Assembly: GCA_016713585.1 (NCBI GenBank)
Contig: JADJOV010000007.1
Span: forward strand, 49,050-113,049
Direction of reading: 5' to 3'
Origin: Bdellovibrionales bacterium
GTDB lineage: Bacteria > Bdellovibrionota > Bdellovibrionia > Bdellovibrionales > Bdellovibrionaceae
Length of the DNA: 64,000 bases
Made by a program: the position numbers and the translations under genes. Under the pieces are notes generated by a model that worked only from the letters and a program-made list of their open reading frames with translations, had not been told where the DNA came from and did no database searches. Shown here one piece after another: positions 25,453-35,501 of the stretch (position 1 is its first letter; each line of letters starts with the position of its first letter).

Positions 25453-26624
25453 ACAGCCGGGCTTTTCTCGCCAGCATTCTGTTTGTCCATCTGTTTTGGC
25501 CTTTGACACTGCTTGCAGATTTTAGTTTCAAGACAGAGGCCTTTGCAACTCTGAGAAAGCGCGAGTTTGATAAACCTATTGGCGCCAAAAGTAATCTCGA
25601 CGAGTTTTTCTATTTTAGAGAAGAAATCAGTTATCTCAGTGAGAATTGGCGAGCGACAGCTTCGCCGTTTTTACTTGTTTATAATTCTCAATTGGTTGAC
25701 ATCGGTACAGATGGAATTGTCACAAGTCCATTTCAGCCTGATCGACAGCTGAGTTTACAAACAAGACTTGATCATGATAGACGAACTTGGACCACTTTGG
25801 ATCTTCAGGAGTTCTTTGTGGGCTGGAGTGGAGATTCACTGAGCTTGGAATTTGGACGACGAATTTTGGCCTTGGGCAACTTTAAACTCTTACCTGCTTG
25901 GAATAAATTTAATCCAACGACAACATCCCTGCGTCCGACGTGGATCAATGGAGTGGATCAACTCAATGGAGCTTATCGATCGGAAAAAGCTAAGGTGATT
26001 GCCTATTCGATTTTTGACAAGGATCGACTTGATCAGGCGCAGATTTTAGAGGCGAGTTATTTTGCGACGCCTTTTCAGTATTCACTTTTGGCTGGCCAAT
26101 GGTGGAGTGCAAATTCAGTTGGCTTTGCAATGACGATTGATTCCTGGGGATGGTTGATCAAAGTTGAGACTCTCAGTTTGAACTATTTTGGTAGTCATCA
26201 ATCCCTCGGAAAAGACTTTCAGTCAGCTTTAGGCTTTGAACGTGCATTCTCAGAAGATTGGACGATCAATTTAGAGTTCTTGAATCAGTCGAGCGGGGAG
26301 TCTGATAGGAGCAAAGTTATTTCTCACCAGGTGACGCCGCATCAAAGCTTTCGTGGACGGGCTTACGGGGCTGTCGAGGTTCGTTGGACGCCGAATTCGT
26401 TCTATGTTTTTAGTTTGCTTGGACTCATTTCTCTGGTGGATCAAAGCTCAATGCAGGGAATGACTGTGTCTAAACAATGGGGAGAAAATGCTGAAATTAG
26501 TGGCGGGCTTTTTCTTCCCGCTGGTCACGGTGAGTTTTCAAAAAAAGCTGAGCTTGATGCTGCCTCCGGGGGCTTGAATGGGGCGCCTGCGCAATATGAC
26601 TTGACCATAAAGTATTTTTATTAA
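25449..26624 (+). CDS. Outer-membrane beta-barrel protein
   Basis: 391 residues: a signal peptide ending LTLLA, then repeated amphipathic strands (LDLQEFFVGWSGDSLSLEFG, AKVIAYSIFDKDRLDQAQIL) and a C-terminal YDLTIKYFY ending in an aromatic residue, the sorting signal of outer-membrane barrels. It is coupled to the preceding gene and converges on a LolA-like gene. The set recalls lipid or lipoprotein transport loci, but no substrate is shown. Confidence 0.7.
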   Translation: MNSRAFLASILFVHLFWPLTLLADFSFKTEAFATLRKREFDKPIGAKSNLDEFFYFREEISYLSENWRATASPFLLVYNSQLVDIGTDGIVTSPFQPDRQLSLQTRLDHDRRTWTTLDLQEFFVGWSGDSLSLEFGRRILALGNFKLLPAWNKFNPTTTSLRPTWINGVDQLNGAYRSEKAKVIAYSIFDKDRLDQAQILEASYFATPFQYSLLAGQWWSANSVGFAMTIDSWGWLIKVETLSLNYFGSHQSLGKDFQSALGFERAFSEDWTINLEFLNQSSGESDRSKVISHQVTPHQSFRGRAYGAVEVRWTPNSFYVFSLLGLISLVDQSSMQGMTVSKQWGENAEISGGLFLPAGHGEFSKKAELDAASGGLNGAPAQYDLTIKYFY

Positions 26625-26639
26625 AACTAATTCTCTCCT

Positions 26640-27383
26640 CTAGAGTGGCTTTTCAAGTTCTTTGAGGGTAAAAACTTCGTCTTTGAGTGGTTTATCGAAC
26701 TCAACTTTTGAATAGGTGATTTCAGTTAAAGATTCTTTGCGCGAAAAGTCTTGCATCGTCATTCGCGTGGGAATGTGGTATTTGCCAAAAGCCTTAAGCT
26801 CGAATCCCTTAAGCTGTTTAATAAGCTTCCCATTTTCGGCGTAGAAATCCTGTTGCAGAAGAGCCCCCTCTTTAGGGGTGAGCCAGAGAATGACCTTCCC
26901 CCAGACGATTTTTGCCTCTGGTTTTGGCGTGCTCTCAATTTTCTCGGCGGTGATGTCCCCAAGCTTGTCCTCACCAATATAGTTGTGCTTATAATCGCGC
27001 TCAAAGCTGCTGGCTTTGACTAAATCGTCGTTAGAAAAGTCAGACCCCATCCAGCTTTGATAGAGTAAACTCGACGGCACTTTGATGGTCTTATTGACTC
27101 TTGGAAGATATTGCCAAAGATCCGTCTTGATCCGTAAGTTTCCGGTGCCTCGATCTCGGGAGGGTTCAAGGATTCGCACGAGTGCGGTCTCAGTCCCTCT
27201 TGACGTCACATGCACCGACATCTTACGTTCTTTTCCCTTTTGAGTGACCACCATCGACAAATCCCCAGAAAAACTCACTCCGCGAGAGTTTCTTTCGAGC
27301 TGACGAATAAGCACTGATGCCCGATCCTCTGAAAAGGCTGGGTTCGAAAGCAGAAAACACACCATTGTGAACAAAAACTCTCT
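26640..27383 (-). CDS. Outer membrane lipoprotein-sorting (LolA-fold) protein
   Basis: About 247 residues from ATG 27383 (GAAAGGA upstream; the longer frame to 27446 lacks this). A signal peptide MREFLFTMVCFLLSNPAFS is followed by a LolA-type half-barrel: SFSGDLSMVVTQKGKERKMS, then LRIKTDLWQYLPRVNKTIKV, SLLYQSWMGSDFSNDD and KVILWLTPKEGALLQQDFYA, the pattern of the outer membrane lipoprotein-sorting family often encoded beside MacB-type ABC genes. It lies downstream of the permease in the same direction. Confidence 0.75.
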   Translation of the reverse strand, partial: REFLFTMVCFLLSNPAFSEDRASVLIRQLERNSRGVSFSGDLSMVVTQKGKERKMSVHVTSRGTETALVRILEPSRDRGTGNLRIKTDLWQYLPRVNKTIKVPSSLLYQSWMGSDFSNDDLVKASSFERDYKHNYIGEDKLGDITAEKIESTPKPEAKIVWGKVILWLTPKEGALLQQDFYAENGKLIKQLKGFELKAFGKYHIPTRMTMQDFSRKESLTEITYSKVEFDKPLKDEVFTLKELEKPL

Positions 27384-27473
27384 CATAAGATTATCCTTTC
27401 CTAATTCTGATACTTCGCAATTCTGATATTCTCCAATTTCAGTCATCCCCTGAAAATTGCCGATTTCAAGTTC

Positions 27474-28696
27474 TTATAAACTTCGCATAGCTTCAATGGG
27501 AGTCAGTCGTGCGGCTCTGAGGGCCGGGTAAAAGCCTGCTAGCAACATAAAACCCAAAGTGATAAAGCCCGAACGCAGAATTGATGCAAGCGATAGATTA
27601 GGAAACACTAACATCGATAGGCTGAAGTCTCCTGCAGAATACTGGTTGCCGAGAAAAATACTCAAATCAAATCCAAAAATGTGATGGTACTGAACTAACA
27701 AGGACCCAAAAATCGAACCCACAATTAAGCCGAGAATTCCTAGACTAATGGTCTCGATCATAACAACGCTAATGACCTGTTTAGAGCTAGCTCCCAAGGC
27801 GGACATCACGCCAAATTCGCGAGTTCTCTCAAAGACAGTCATCATCATTATGTTGACAATACCAATTGAAATGACCAAAAAAAGAATAAAATTAATCGCA
27901 TTGTTTATCGCTTTTGAAAAGATCACAATACTATTCAGCTGCGGGACTGACTCTCGCCAGCTGGTCAATACGAAGCCCGTTCCTTTGTTGGCAGTTTTTA
28001 GGCTGGCTTCAAAATCAGATTCGTCAATCCCGTCAGGAAGTCCAAAAACCAATTCGTGGGGTCCTCCAATTTGCCCCATCGCCGCGACGCAATTAAAGTT
28101 TGCAAAAGACAATCTTCGATCAAAGTTTTTCGATTCCGTTTTATAAACTCCCTTGACGCGAAACAAATCATTCCCCAAGGTCCCGTCAGAGGCGGCCCCA
28201 ACAATTACAACCTTTTCGCCAAGGCCCACGTGCAGCTTGGTGGCCTGTTCTTCAGAGATCAGGATTTCTCTTTCCTTGCAATCTGGCCCTGTCTCCTCAG
28301 ACAAGTACTCGCCATTGATGATCCGTTTTGAAAGATGAGTGACAAGGTTTTCCGAGGACGGCCTTATTCCGTCTAATACAATTGGTAGCGAGCTTTCTCC
28401 GCTCGAGAGTAGACCCTGAAAGTGAATCCGTGGTGACATATTCGAGAAAGTGCTGATTTTTCTGGATCCATGTAATCTTGGATTTGTTCATCTTTTCGAA
28501 AGGCTTCAGTGGAAATCTGAAAATGACCGACATAGGCCGATGTCACGTTTTGAACGATATCTTCAGCCCGTTGCTTGGTGATATTGTCTGTCCAAATCGA
28601 GAGCGTGACTCCAATTGCCAGGGTGCATACCGTAAAAAGAGTTCTTCGCCAGTTTCGAAGTAGATTTCTGACTGCGAGTTGAGTTAAAAGAATCAC
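27474..28696 (-). pseudogene. FtsX/MacB-type ABC transporter permease, frameshifted
   Basis: Starts GTG 28696 behind GGGAG. The N-terminus MILLTQLAVRNLLRNWRRTL and first membrane helix are in one frame, then a one-base shift near 28455 leads to SNMSPRIHFQGLLSS and the rest: a periplasmic loop and three membrane helices (FILFLVISIGIVNIMMMTVF, ERTREFGVMSALGASSKQV, LTPIEAMRSL). Restored length about 407 residues is normal. LolC/E- and MacB-like permeases move lipoproteins or small molecules from the inner membrane. Confidence 0.8.
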
Positions 28697-28707
28697 TGGG
28701 GGCTCCC
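28697..28707. promoter_or_regulatory. 11-bp shared ribosome-binding region between divergent ABC genes
   Basis: TGGGGGCTCCC supplies GGGGG to the ATPase start on the plus strand and GGGAG to the permease start on the minus strand. There is no room for promoters between the genes, so each must be transcribed from inside the other and the mRNAs overlap. Confidence 0.5.
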
Positions 28708-29393
28708 ATGCATAAGATTAACGAAAAAATAGTTCTTGGGTTGAAAGGCATCCGAAAAACCTATGAAGGCCCGCCAGCGGTTACGGCGCTTAGTGGAATT
28801 GACCTTCAAATTAACAAAGGTGATTTTGCTGCAATCGTCGGACCCTCTGGAAGTGGCAAGTCGACGCTGTTGAATATTGCTTCTGGCTTGGAAAAACCAA
28901 GTGTTGGTCAGGTGCTTTTGGATGGCATAGATTTGGCCACTTTGTCGCGGGAGCAATTGTGTGATCTTCGTCGTCAGAGCTTGAGTTTTATTTTTCAATC
29001 CTTCAACCTTTTTCCTGTTCTTTCTGCCGTAGAGAACGTTGAGTTTACTCTGCTCATTCGTGGAGACAACAAAAAGGCAGCTCGTCAAAAAGCAAGAGAG
29101 TCCTTGGAGCTTGTTGGTCTCGGGGATCGCTGGAAGCACCTGCCTTCTGAGTTGAGCGGGGTCAGCAGCAAAGGGTGGCCGTTGCTCGGGCCTTGGCGCT
29201 ACAACCCTCAATTGTTTTTGCTGACGAACCCACGGCCAATCTAGACTCTAAAAACGCACTTTCTTTGATTGATTTATTTGTCACATTGAACAAATCCCAT
29301 CATATGACTTTTCTTATTTCAACCCACGATCACCGAGTGGTTGATCGTGCAAGTCGAAAGGTCGAAATCATGGATGGACTATTAATGAACTGA
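28708..29393 (+). pseudogene. LolD/MacB-type ABC ATPase, frameshifted at the signature motif
   Basis: Walker A GPSGSGKST at 45-53, Q-loop FIFQSFNLFP, and, after the shift, SIVFADEPTANLDS (Walker B) and the switch STHDHRVV. The frame breaks at TTGAGCGGGGTCAG near 29160: adding one G restores LSGGQQQRVAVARAL, the ABC signature. It is transcribed away from the permease with only 11 bp between the starts. With the LolA-like and outer-membrane proteins it would form an export or lipoprotein-sorting system. Confidence 0.85.
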
Positions 29394-29400
29394 TGATGAA

Positions 29401-30959
29401 CTAATGAGAACTTGGTTGAAGAAACTCTTCCGAAATCTCCACGAGAGGTTCAATTTTAATATCTCCAGAGAGCATTCCTTTTCGTTCAAAGATCTCCTGA
29501 TAGACTAGCTCAGGATCTCTTTCCACTCGAACTCTGACGGAGCCGAGTTGACCAAGCTCCCTAGCTAATTTATAATGGAAAATCCGAGATAAAGACTCCT
29601 CAACGGCATCGCCAATTTTTTGGGAATCAGTCCCATTTTCACGAGCCAAAACCATATAGTACGGCTGGGTATTTAACGTTCGTACCGCAAAGAGACATCA
29701 GCTGGGCATCCAGCTTTTTTTTCCACCATATTAAATGCCTCTATGGTCAGTTGAGGCGACATCTTTCACCAACCAAATCTGTTTCCCGCAATCGGCCTCG
29801 AAACTCCAAAGTTGGCGTCTGATCCATGAAACCAGTGACCTCCATCGAGTCGTTGAGTTTATATCGCAACAGTCCATGTCCACCGGTTAAAACCGGCTGA
29901 ACCCTCTGACCCTTGCGCAGAGCCCAGGTTGGTAAAACTTTCTGTGATTCCAGATCTATCCACTCTAAAAAATGAGAGGTCACTGCCGCCGGAAATTTGT
30001 CTTTAAAAGGAATCGTAATAACACCTTCGGTGGCCCAAAGTCCTTTTCCTTGGACAAGAATTCCGGGATGCTTAGTTCGGACTTTTTTAGTCCAAATTTC
30101 TGACCCTGCAGAATCCCAGCAGCTAATCTGTGCAAGTGCTGGCCAAAGTTTTTTCAGGAGGGACTCGCCGGTCAGCGCATTTAAAATGTTTGCGGCATAC
30201 GTATTTTTTGGTGCTTGTATTTTGGAATTAAACTTCGGGAACGCCCACTTTCCAGAGGCAAGTGTTTCTTCTAATAAAGGCTGCCACTCGGTCAAGCGAT
30301 CAAGCAAGGATAGCCAAAATGTCGGTGACCAGACCGAAACTAAAGTTAAATCTTGTCGAGAGCAAAGATAGGCTAAAGTCGCAAACTGCGATTCTTCCAT
30401 GGTGTCAGCAAAGGTGACCGACGCTGGAACCGCCATCATTTTTTGCAGAATCTTTCTCTTCCAGCCGGGAAGCAATTCAAGATCGTCATTACTTGGGCGG
30501 TTAGATCTTTGTTCTTGGGGTAACCAAGAAAGGGACCAATACTGGGCACCTCGAAGGGCCTTGGACTGACGAAATCCTAGGTCACCTAGCCAAGCTTGGA
30601 CAGCAGAGTCCATTTCTTTCATAAAAGCTTTAGTATATGGAATCCACTTATGTGCAGCTGTGGAGCCGCTGGTTGGTTGATAGCGTTGGGTCCCCACGCA
30701 AATTTTTTGAGTGCCTGTTTGGATCTGCTCCAAAATTAAGGGCTCCCAATCACTGTAGGTCGTTAGTGGAACGGCCTTGGCGAATTCTTCATAGCTCATG
30801 TCTTGTCGCAAGCGATAGTGAGATATTGATTCGCAATTGCCCAAGAGCACTGATAATTTCACTCAGTCGCCTTCTTTGTGAAAATTCAGGTCGGCCAAGG
30901 GCCTTCACGAAACGATAGTATCCAGGAAGTTGAGCTGCTGTAATCAGTTGGGAGATCAT
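29401..30959 (-). pseudogene. GH3-family acyl-amide synthetase, frameshifted
   Basis: Start ATG 30959 overlaps the stop of the upstream gene (ATGA). The restored protein reads MISQLITAAQLPGYYRFVKA, then SYEEFAKAVPLTTYSDWEPLI, TSGSTAAHKWIPYTKAF (ATP-binding), and the C-terminal YKLNDSMEVTGFMDQTPTLE, matching the GH3 adenylating family, which joins amino acids to carboxylates. Three one-base shifts (about 30840, 29760 and 29690) break it. GH3 enzymes occur in bacterial biosynthetic clusters. Confidence 0.75.
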
Positions 30960-31735
30960 AAGCTGGTCGGTTGCCGTTGAAGGGCCTTTTGTTTTTTCTG
31001 AGAAAGTCCCAAGACTTTCAAGCCATACATCAAGAACATTTTCCAATTCACGATTCCCACACAAACCAACTCGTCACCCTTGGACCAATCTGGATTCCTT
31101 TCTTGAAAAAATCGAACGTGTGGTTGTGAATTCATCAGCTCCAAATCGATTGGAGTTACGTGGGCCTTCAGTTGCCCAAGTGATTCCTTAAATTTCAGGA
31201 GACCACTTTCTCGATCGTAGGATTCTGGGTAGAGAGCCAAAGCATATGAGTCAATGACTTGTTGATAAATTTCGGGTGTTTCCTCATCGAAGCGAGGGTA
31301 AAAATCAGTAAAGTTATTTGTCAATCCAAGGTATGTTTTGTAACCTTTTGAAATTAAAAACCAGTGAAAGTCCGCTAGCGGATAACGAAGTTTTTGTATT
31401 AAAAAAATCTTAGCCATGGCGCCATTTAAAATTTTTGAACCCCAGAGTTCTTTTGCCACAATGGTGTCGCCACTAAACATTCCCCGAATCGCTTTTTTGA
31501 CTCCATCGACCTGGGTAGGTATCGAAAGTATTTTATAGGTACTAAAACCTCGAATTACATGGGACTTCTCGTCGCGAATAACGACAGCGGCATCTTTTTT
31601 CTGCAAATCCTTTTGAAAGGTCTCAAAACTAATGCACTCATAATACTGCTCAAAAAGTTCGTACATTTGTTTAATTTCAATGGCTTTCAAATTCTCAATT
31701 CGGACTATCTTTGCTTCTGCAGTGATTCCTGTCAT
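30956..31735 (-). CDS. Unknown protein, possible GNAT-fold acyltransferase, coupled to GH3
   Basis: 259 residues behind a strong AAGGAGG. The N-terminal part (LKAIEIKQMYELFEQYYECI, DAAVVIRDEKSHVIRGFSTY) and LADFHWFLISKGYKTYLGLTNNF have the pattern of an acyl-CoA N-acyltransferase fold. No family name is safe. Its stop overlaps the GH3 start by ATGA, so the two are translationally coupled. It could supply an acyl group or an aminoacyl acceptor for the GH3 product. Confidence 0.6.
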   Translation of the reverse strand: MTGITAEAKIVRIENLKAIEIKQMYELFEQYYECISFETFQKDLQKKDAAVVIRDEKSHVIRGFSTYKILSIPTQVDGVKKAIRGMFSGDTIVAKELWGSKILNGAMAKIFLIQKLRYPLADFHWFLISKGYKTYLGLTNNFTDFYPRFDEETPEIYQQVIDSYALALYPESYDRESGLLKFKESLGQLKAHVTPIDLELMNSQPHVRFFQERNPDWSKGDELVCVGIVNWKMFLMYGLKVLGLSQKKQKALQRQPTSL

Positions 31736-32040
31736 GCACCCTCCTTGGGTTTCGAATGAAATTTGGATCAGATCACCGTGAAAAATTATAGAGCCGGGCA
31801 GGCAGTAATGAAACTAGTATTTTTTGGCCAAAGTTCATTATATGCTATTTGGAAAGAATCCGGACCAGCTAAGGAGTCAACGCGATGGATCAGGAGTCTT
31901 TTCATCTGCACCTCCATTCGACTAGGTCGTTGCCACTGAATTCTGATTCAAACACTAGTTCATTCAGAGGTAGGTGAGAAGACCTCATAGCAAAACAAAC
32001 TTGGAGCACTGACTCACTAATGATTTCAAAACGCTCTCCC
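31736..32040. other. Intergenic stretch
   Basis: 305 bp between divergent/tandem minus genes. I see no RNA gene. A 30-codon plus-strand frame with a fair AAGGAG (ATG 31884) is possible but unsupported. Confidence 0.4.
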
Positions 32041-33258
32041 TTATCGCTTTCTGCAATCTAGAGAGTCTTGAGCAATAGAAACACACTGGGTTCCGATAGC
32101 TCCGTCGGCACTAGGTGGAGCATCGCTACCTTTTCCGCCGTGGGCCCCCTCCGCGCCTGCATAAGATCCACCGCAGGAACTGGAGGTTGGATTGCCGCCT
32201 GGGCCTCCGAACCCTCCCAATTGGCCTTCGCTGCCTTGGCCTGGAACTCCAGCATTCCCCGCCACGAGAGACGCCTCGGCAGTGAAGGCGGATGCTTCTG
32301 TTATTTGAACAAAAATGGATCCCGTGTCACCTCCCGCTCCTGCACGCAATCCTGGATTTCCGATGAGGCCTTGCGCCCCCGGGTGGCCGTTGCCGGGCTG
32401 CCTCGTGCAACGACACACGGTTGGGCAATAGGGGCAGGGTTGATAGCATTCATGGGCGCCATCCCCTCCTGCCGCGCCACTCGCCGCCCGCGCATGGGGC
32501 GCACCATTGGTACCGTTGCCACCATTTTCGCCAGTCATGCGGATTTTTATTCGACCTTGAGCTCTTGGGGATCGGATGCTCACAGTTCCGCCGCTGCGGC
32601 CGTTTTGTAACGATTCTGCCTTGAGGCCCGGAGGAAAAGAAAACACCTCGGCGTCATCAGAAGAAAACAAGCTGAGGGCTCGAACATCGAAATCAAAGTT
32701 GTTGGTTTGTATCCGGACTCCTGTCGGCAAATAAATTCGATTCGCCGCCACGCTGAAATTCTCTTTGAGTTCCAGACTCGAAAATGTGAAGTCCTTCGGT
32801 GTTCTTCCCTTATACTCATCAATAAGAATTGGCCTTTCGTCATCATATGAAAACACTCTCACGAAAATATCTATATTGTCTTTAAAGGCATGAGTGTAGG
32901 ACTGAGCAGAGTCTGTCTCAAAGATGACCACACCTTTATCTTCCACAACTATTTTCGTCCAAACCTTAGGCCATTTAATCATCAGTTGGTATTGGTGGGG
33001 AATTGAACTTTCTCGAAGGTCAAAGGTGACTTTCATTGAATCTGAATTCGGATCTGCATCTTGGATCTTCGAATCCTGTGAATCAGTGTTGGCCCCTGGA
33101 ACTGGTGGAGTGTCAGCACTGGCCACTGGCGCTGGTGGCTCCTCTTCCTTTTTCTTATTGTTTCTGAATTCGACACAACTCATGAGGTGACTTGTTAAAA
33201 TCGCCGTTAGGAGGAGGCTGAAGGTCTTATATTGTGGAAGTTTTTCGATGAATATCAC
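32041..33258 (-). CDS. Large lipoprotein with a collagen-like Gly-rich C-terminal domain
   Basis: About 405 residues from GTG 33258, behind AAGGAG; the upstream frame lacks a good site. The leader ends LMSC, a lipobox. Residues about 25-60 are a Lys/Glu/Pro linker. Residues 75-240 are a beta-rich domain. The C-terminal 180 residues repeat G-x-y (GAQGLIGNPGLRAGAGGDTG, GQLGGFGGPGGNPT) with a Cys cluster CYQPCPYCPTVCRC. It is likely surface exposed. No enzyme motif seen. Confidence 0.7.
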   Translation of the reverse strand: MIFIEKLPQYKTFSLLLTAILTSHLMSCVEFRNNKKKEEEPPAPVASADTPPVPGANTDSQDSKIQDADPNSDSMKVTFDLRESSIPHQYQLMIKWPKVWTKIVVEDKGVVIFETDSAQSYTHAFKDNIDIFVRVFSYDDERPILIDEYKGRTPKDFTFSSLELKENFSVAANRIYLPTGVRIQTNNFDFDVRALSLFSSDDAEVFSFPPGLKAESLQNGRSGGTVSIRSPRAQGRIKIRMTGENGGNGTNGAPHARAASGAAGGDGAHECYQPCPYCPTVCRCTRQPGNGHPGAQGLIGNPGLRAGAGGDTGSIFVQITEASAFTAEASLVAGNAGVPGQGSEGQLGGFGGPGGNPTSSSCGGSYAGAEGAHGGKGSDAPPSADGAIGTQCVSIAQDSLDCRKR

Positions 33259-33615
33259 ATTTACTCCTTGGGTTGGTCGATTGAAAACGTGTCTTGAGCG
33301 ATTGCCCAATTCAATATTCAAGCCGCCAAATATTTGCCAATCTCCACAGTGATAGAGTTCTGGGGCATCCGGTTTTGGAGTCGAGTCCGAGATTCAGAAC
33401 TCTTGAAAATTGGGTTTCATGTCTTCACGACGATGAGATAGATTGGGAAGCGCAAAGTTCCAAAGGTTAATTCTACTGCGAAGGTCGCCGCCAAGGCTGC
33501 CCCGTTCAACTGGAATTCATAGGTCCTGGTTCGTTTGATGTGGATGATTTATGTTTCATCTTTCATCTTATCACCTGACGAAGCTAAATCATCCCCCAAC
33601 GGCTGGAAAATATTT
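33259..33615. other. Intergenic stretch
   Basis: About 355 bp upstream of the collagen-like lipoprotein gene and after the acyltransferase-like gene. Nothing beyond probable promoter sequence for the lipoprotein is visible. Confidence 0.4.
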
Positions 33616-34503
33616 TTACTGGTAATTCTGAAAGCCATTTTCTAAAATATTTTTAAATTCAGCAAAGATCCGTCCGGCGGGACCGCCACCCATGATTCGT
33701 CGATCGAAAACCATGACCACAGGCATAGTTAGTCTCGCTTGGACCCGATCATCGATGACTACAGGTCGCTTTTTCACGACACCAAAAGAAAATGTAATCG
33801 GCCATGGCCACGTCGTGGTAACAATATCAGCACCAGCCTTTGAAGGTGCGTTGACCCAGCACGCACAACCTCTATATTTTGACCATAAGTTTGGGAACCA
33901 GTGAGGTGCATTTATCATCCACAAACTGAACGGACGCGGAACGAATTTTAATATTTGCATAAACATTCGAAAACCTTCATTGTTAGACTCGTTACAATGA
34001 GCTAGTTCTTGAAGGTCCGACGTAATCTCGCCAAGTGATTTTCTGAGTGTATTTTGAATGATACTTGCATAAGCCTGTCCGGGTAGGCCTGGAAGACTCT
34101 TTTCTACTGCGACACTGATGTTTGTATTTTGAAATTGATAAAGCTTCTTAAATAATGGAAATCCCAAAATCGCGCGATTGGATTCAGGATAAAGTTTCAA
34201 CGTCAGCGCGGCCGCCTTAATTACAAGCGAGGTATAGGACGGTACGACCTCACCATTTTTTCTAGCATGCTCGCGAATCAACTCCAACCGAGTTGCATCA
34301 ACTTGGGACACCATTGTTACCATATGTGCGGGCTGTAAAATGTCGGGCATTGCCCAAGATGTTTTTTCCGCTCGAGTGATAGGCACAGTTTTTGTAGATA
34401 AGCTGTTTTCCACGCTATCGGTTGTTATTTTGTTCTCAATAAATACAGATTCCTGAGATTCCGTCTTAGATTGATTGATCTCAGTGTCTCTAATGAGTGA
34501 CAT
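33616..34503 (-). CDS. E2-like acyltransferase domain lacking the catalytic His
   Basis: About 295 residues from ATG 34503 with AGGAGA upstream. Residues about 55-295 match the catalytic domain of 2-oxoacid dehydrogenase E2 acyltransferases (PDILQPAHMVTMVSQVDATR; FSFGVVKKRPVVIDDRVQAR; MPVVMVFDRRIMGGGPAGRI). The usual DHRxxDG is FDRRIMGGG, so the catalytic His and Asp are missing. No lipoyl domain is present. Either the protein is non-catalytic or it uses another chemistry. Confidence 0.65.
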   Translation of the reverse strand: MSLIRDTEINQSKTESQESVFIENKITTDSVENSLSTKTVPITRAEKTSWAMPDILQPAHMVTMVSQVDATRLELIREHARKNGEVVPSYTSLVIKAAALTLKLYPESNRAILGFPLFKKLYQFQNTNISVAVEKSLPGLPGQAYASIIQNTLRKSLGEITSDLQELAHCNESNNEGFRMFMQILKFVPRPFSLWMINAPHWFPNLWSKYRGCACWVNAPSKAGADIVTTTWPWPITFSFGVVKKRPVVIDDRVQARLTMPVVMVFDRRIMGGGPAGRIFAEFKNILENGFQNYQ

Positions 34504-34893
34504 AAGGTTCTCCTGACTTAAGAATGAAACGTAAGACTTGAATATCAGAATACAGAGAAAAAGATCGTCCCGCCTCTCACATTTTCTTGTCGACAAATTA
34601 AAAATATTTAGTAATTGCAAATAGTTATATTTGGCGACAGGAAATTAGACACAAATTTGTCTTCAGTATAAAAATCAACCGCAAATTCAGTTAGTTAGAC
34701 CCAGCTGCAACAGCAGTTCCGAACGAGACTTGAATCCTATCTTTGATAAGGCTCTCCTGGTATCGGGAAAATATTTTTTCCCAACATCGCCCGGCGTTAG
34801 GAGGATGGTCGAATTGGCCCAGCAAGCTGACTCGATAGTTACCCGTAAGACACAAACACAATGGTCGTCAGGCCGTACTGAATGGCCCTATAA

Positions 34894-35458
34894 TCAAAGC
34901 CTGGCACCTGAAAACTCAGCAAGTTTTCGACCACATGGTGATTGGGCATCACTGCGATTTTTCTGCATGTATTTCAGAATATTTTTCCAATCTCGTCCCC
35001 AGGCAACAATTCGTGTATAAGGACGTGCGAGCCAAAACTGAAAATGATTTTCCATTTTATCTTTGCCCGATTAAGTGGCTCGCCCGACTCCTCGATTTCG
35101 CTGTCCACATGGCGCGCAATCAATGCTGTGATCGTGCGAATGAACTTTCGATAGAGGGAGAGTTTCGTCAATACAACAACCAGATGCAAATGGTTGCCCA
35201 CATTGACTAGCTCATAAATTTTCACCCCACATTTTTAGCCCAAGCTCGGATGGTTCTATCAACAAAGTCGGCATGTTGCAGCAAGGAGCTTGGGCCTATG
35301 GCCCACTCGGACTTGAGAACAATATGCACGGGCTCTTTAGTTGAAAGAGGCCTTGCTTCTTTGGATGACTGCGCAAAAGGCAACCTCCAAAAAACCTCTG
35401 ACGTTTTCAATAAAAAGAAAGCTGTGTTGGCTTGCTCACATTCCCTCATCATGTTCAA
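34894..35458 (-). pseudogene. REP-associated (RAYT/IS200-like) Y1 transposase, frameshifted
   Basis: Start side: ARPLSTKEPVHIVLKSEWAI, then a one-G shift at GTGGGGTGAAA (35225) into VKIYELVNVGNHLHLVVVLT (the HUH-type His-x-His block is HLH) and a second shift near 35030 into FWLARPYTRIVAWGRDWKNI-LKYMQKN. This order is typical of RAYT proteins that act on REP hairpins. The tail carries no recognised extra domain. 34621-34893 shows nothing else. Confidence 0.75.
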
Positions 35459-35501
35459 GTAGCGATATCATTTTTTAATCGATTCAAGGATTTTTGCAAC
35501 A

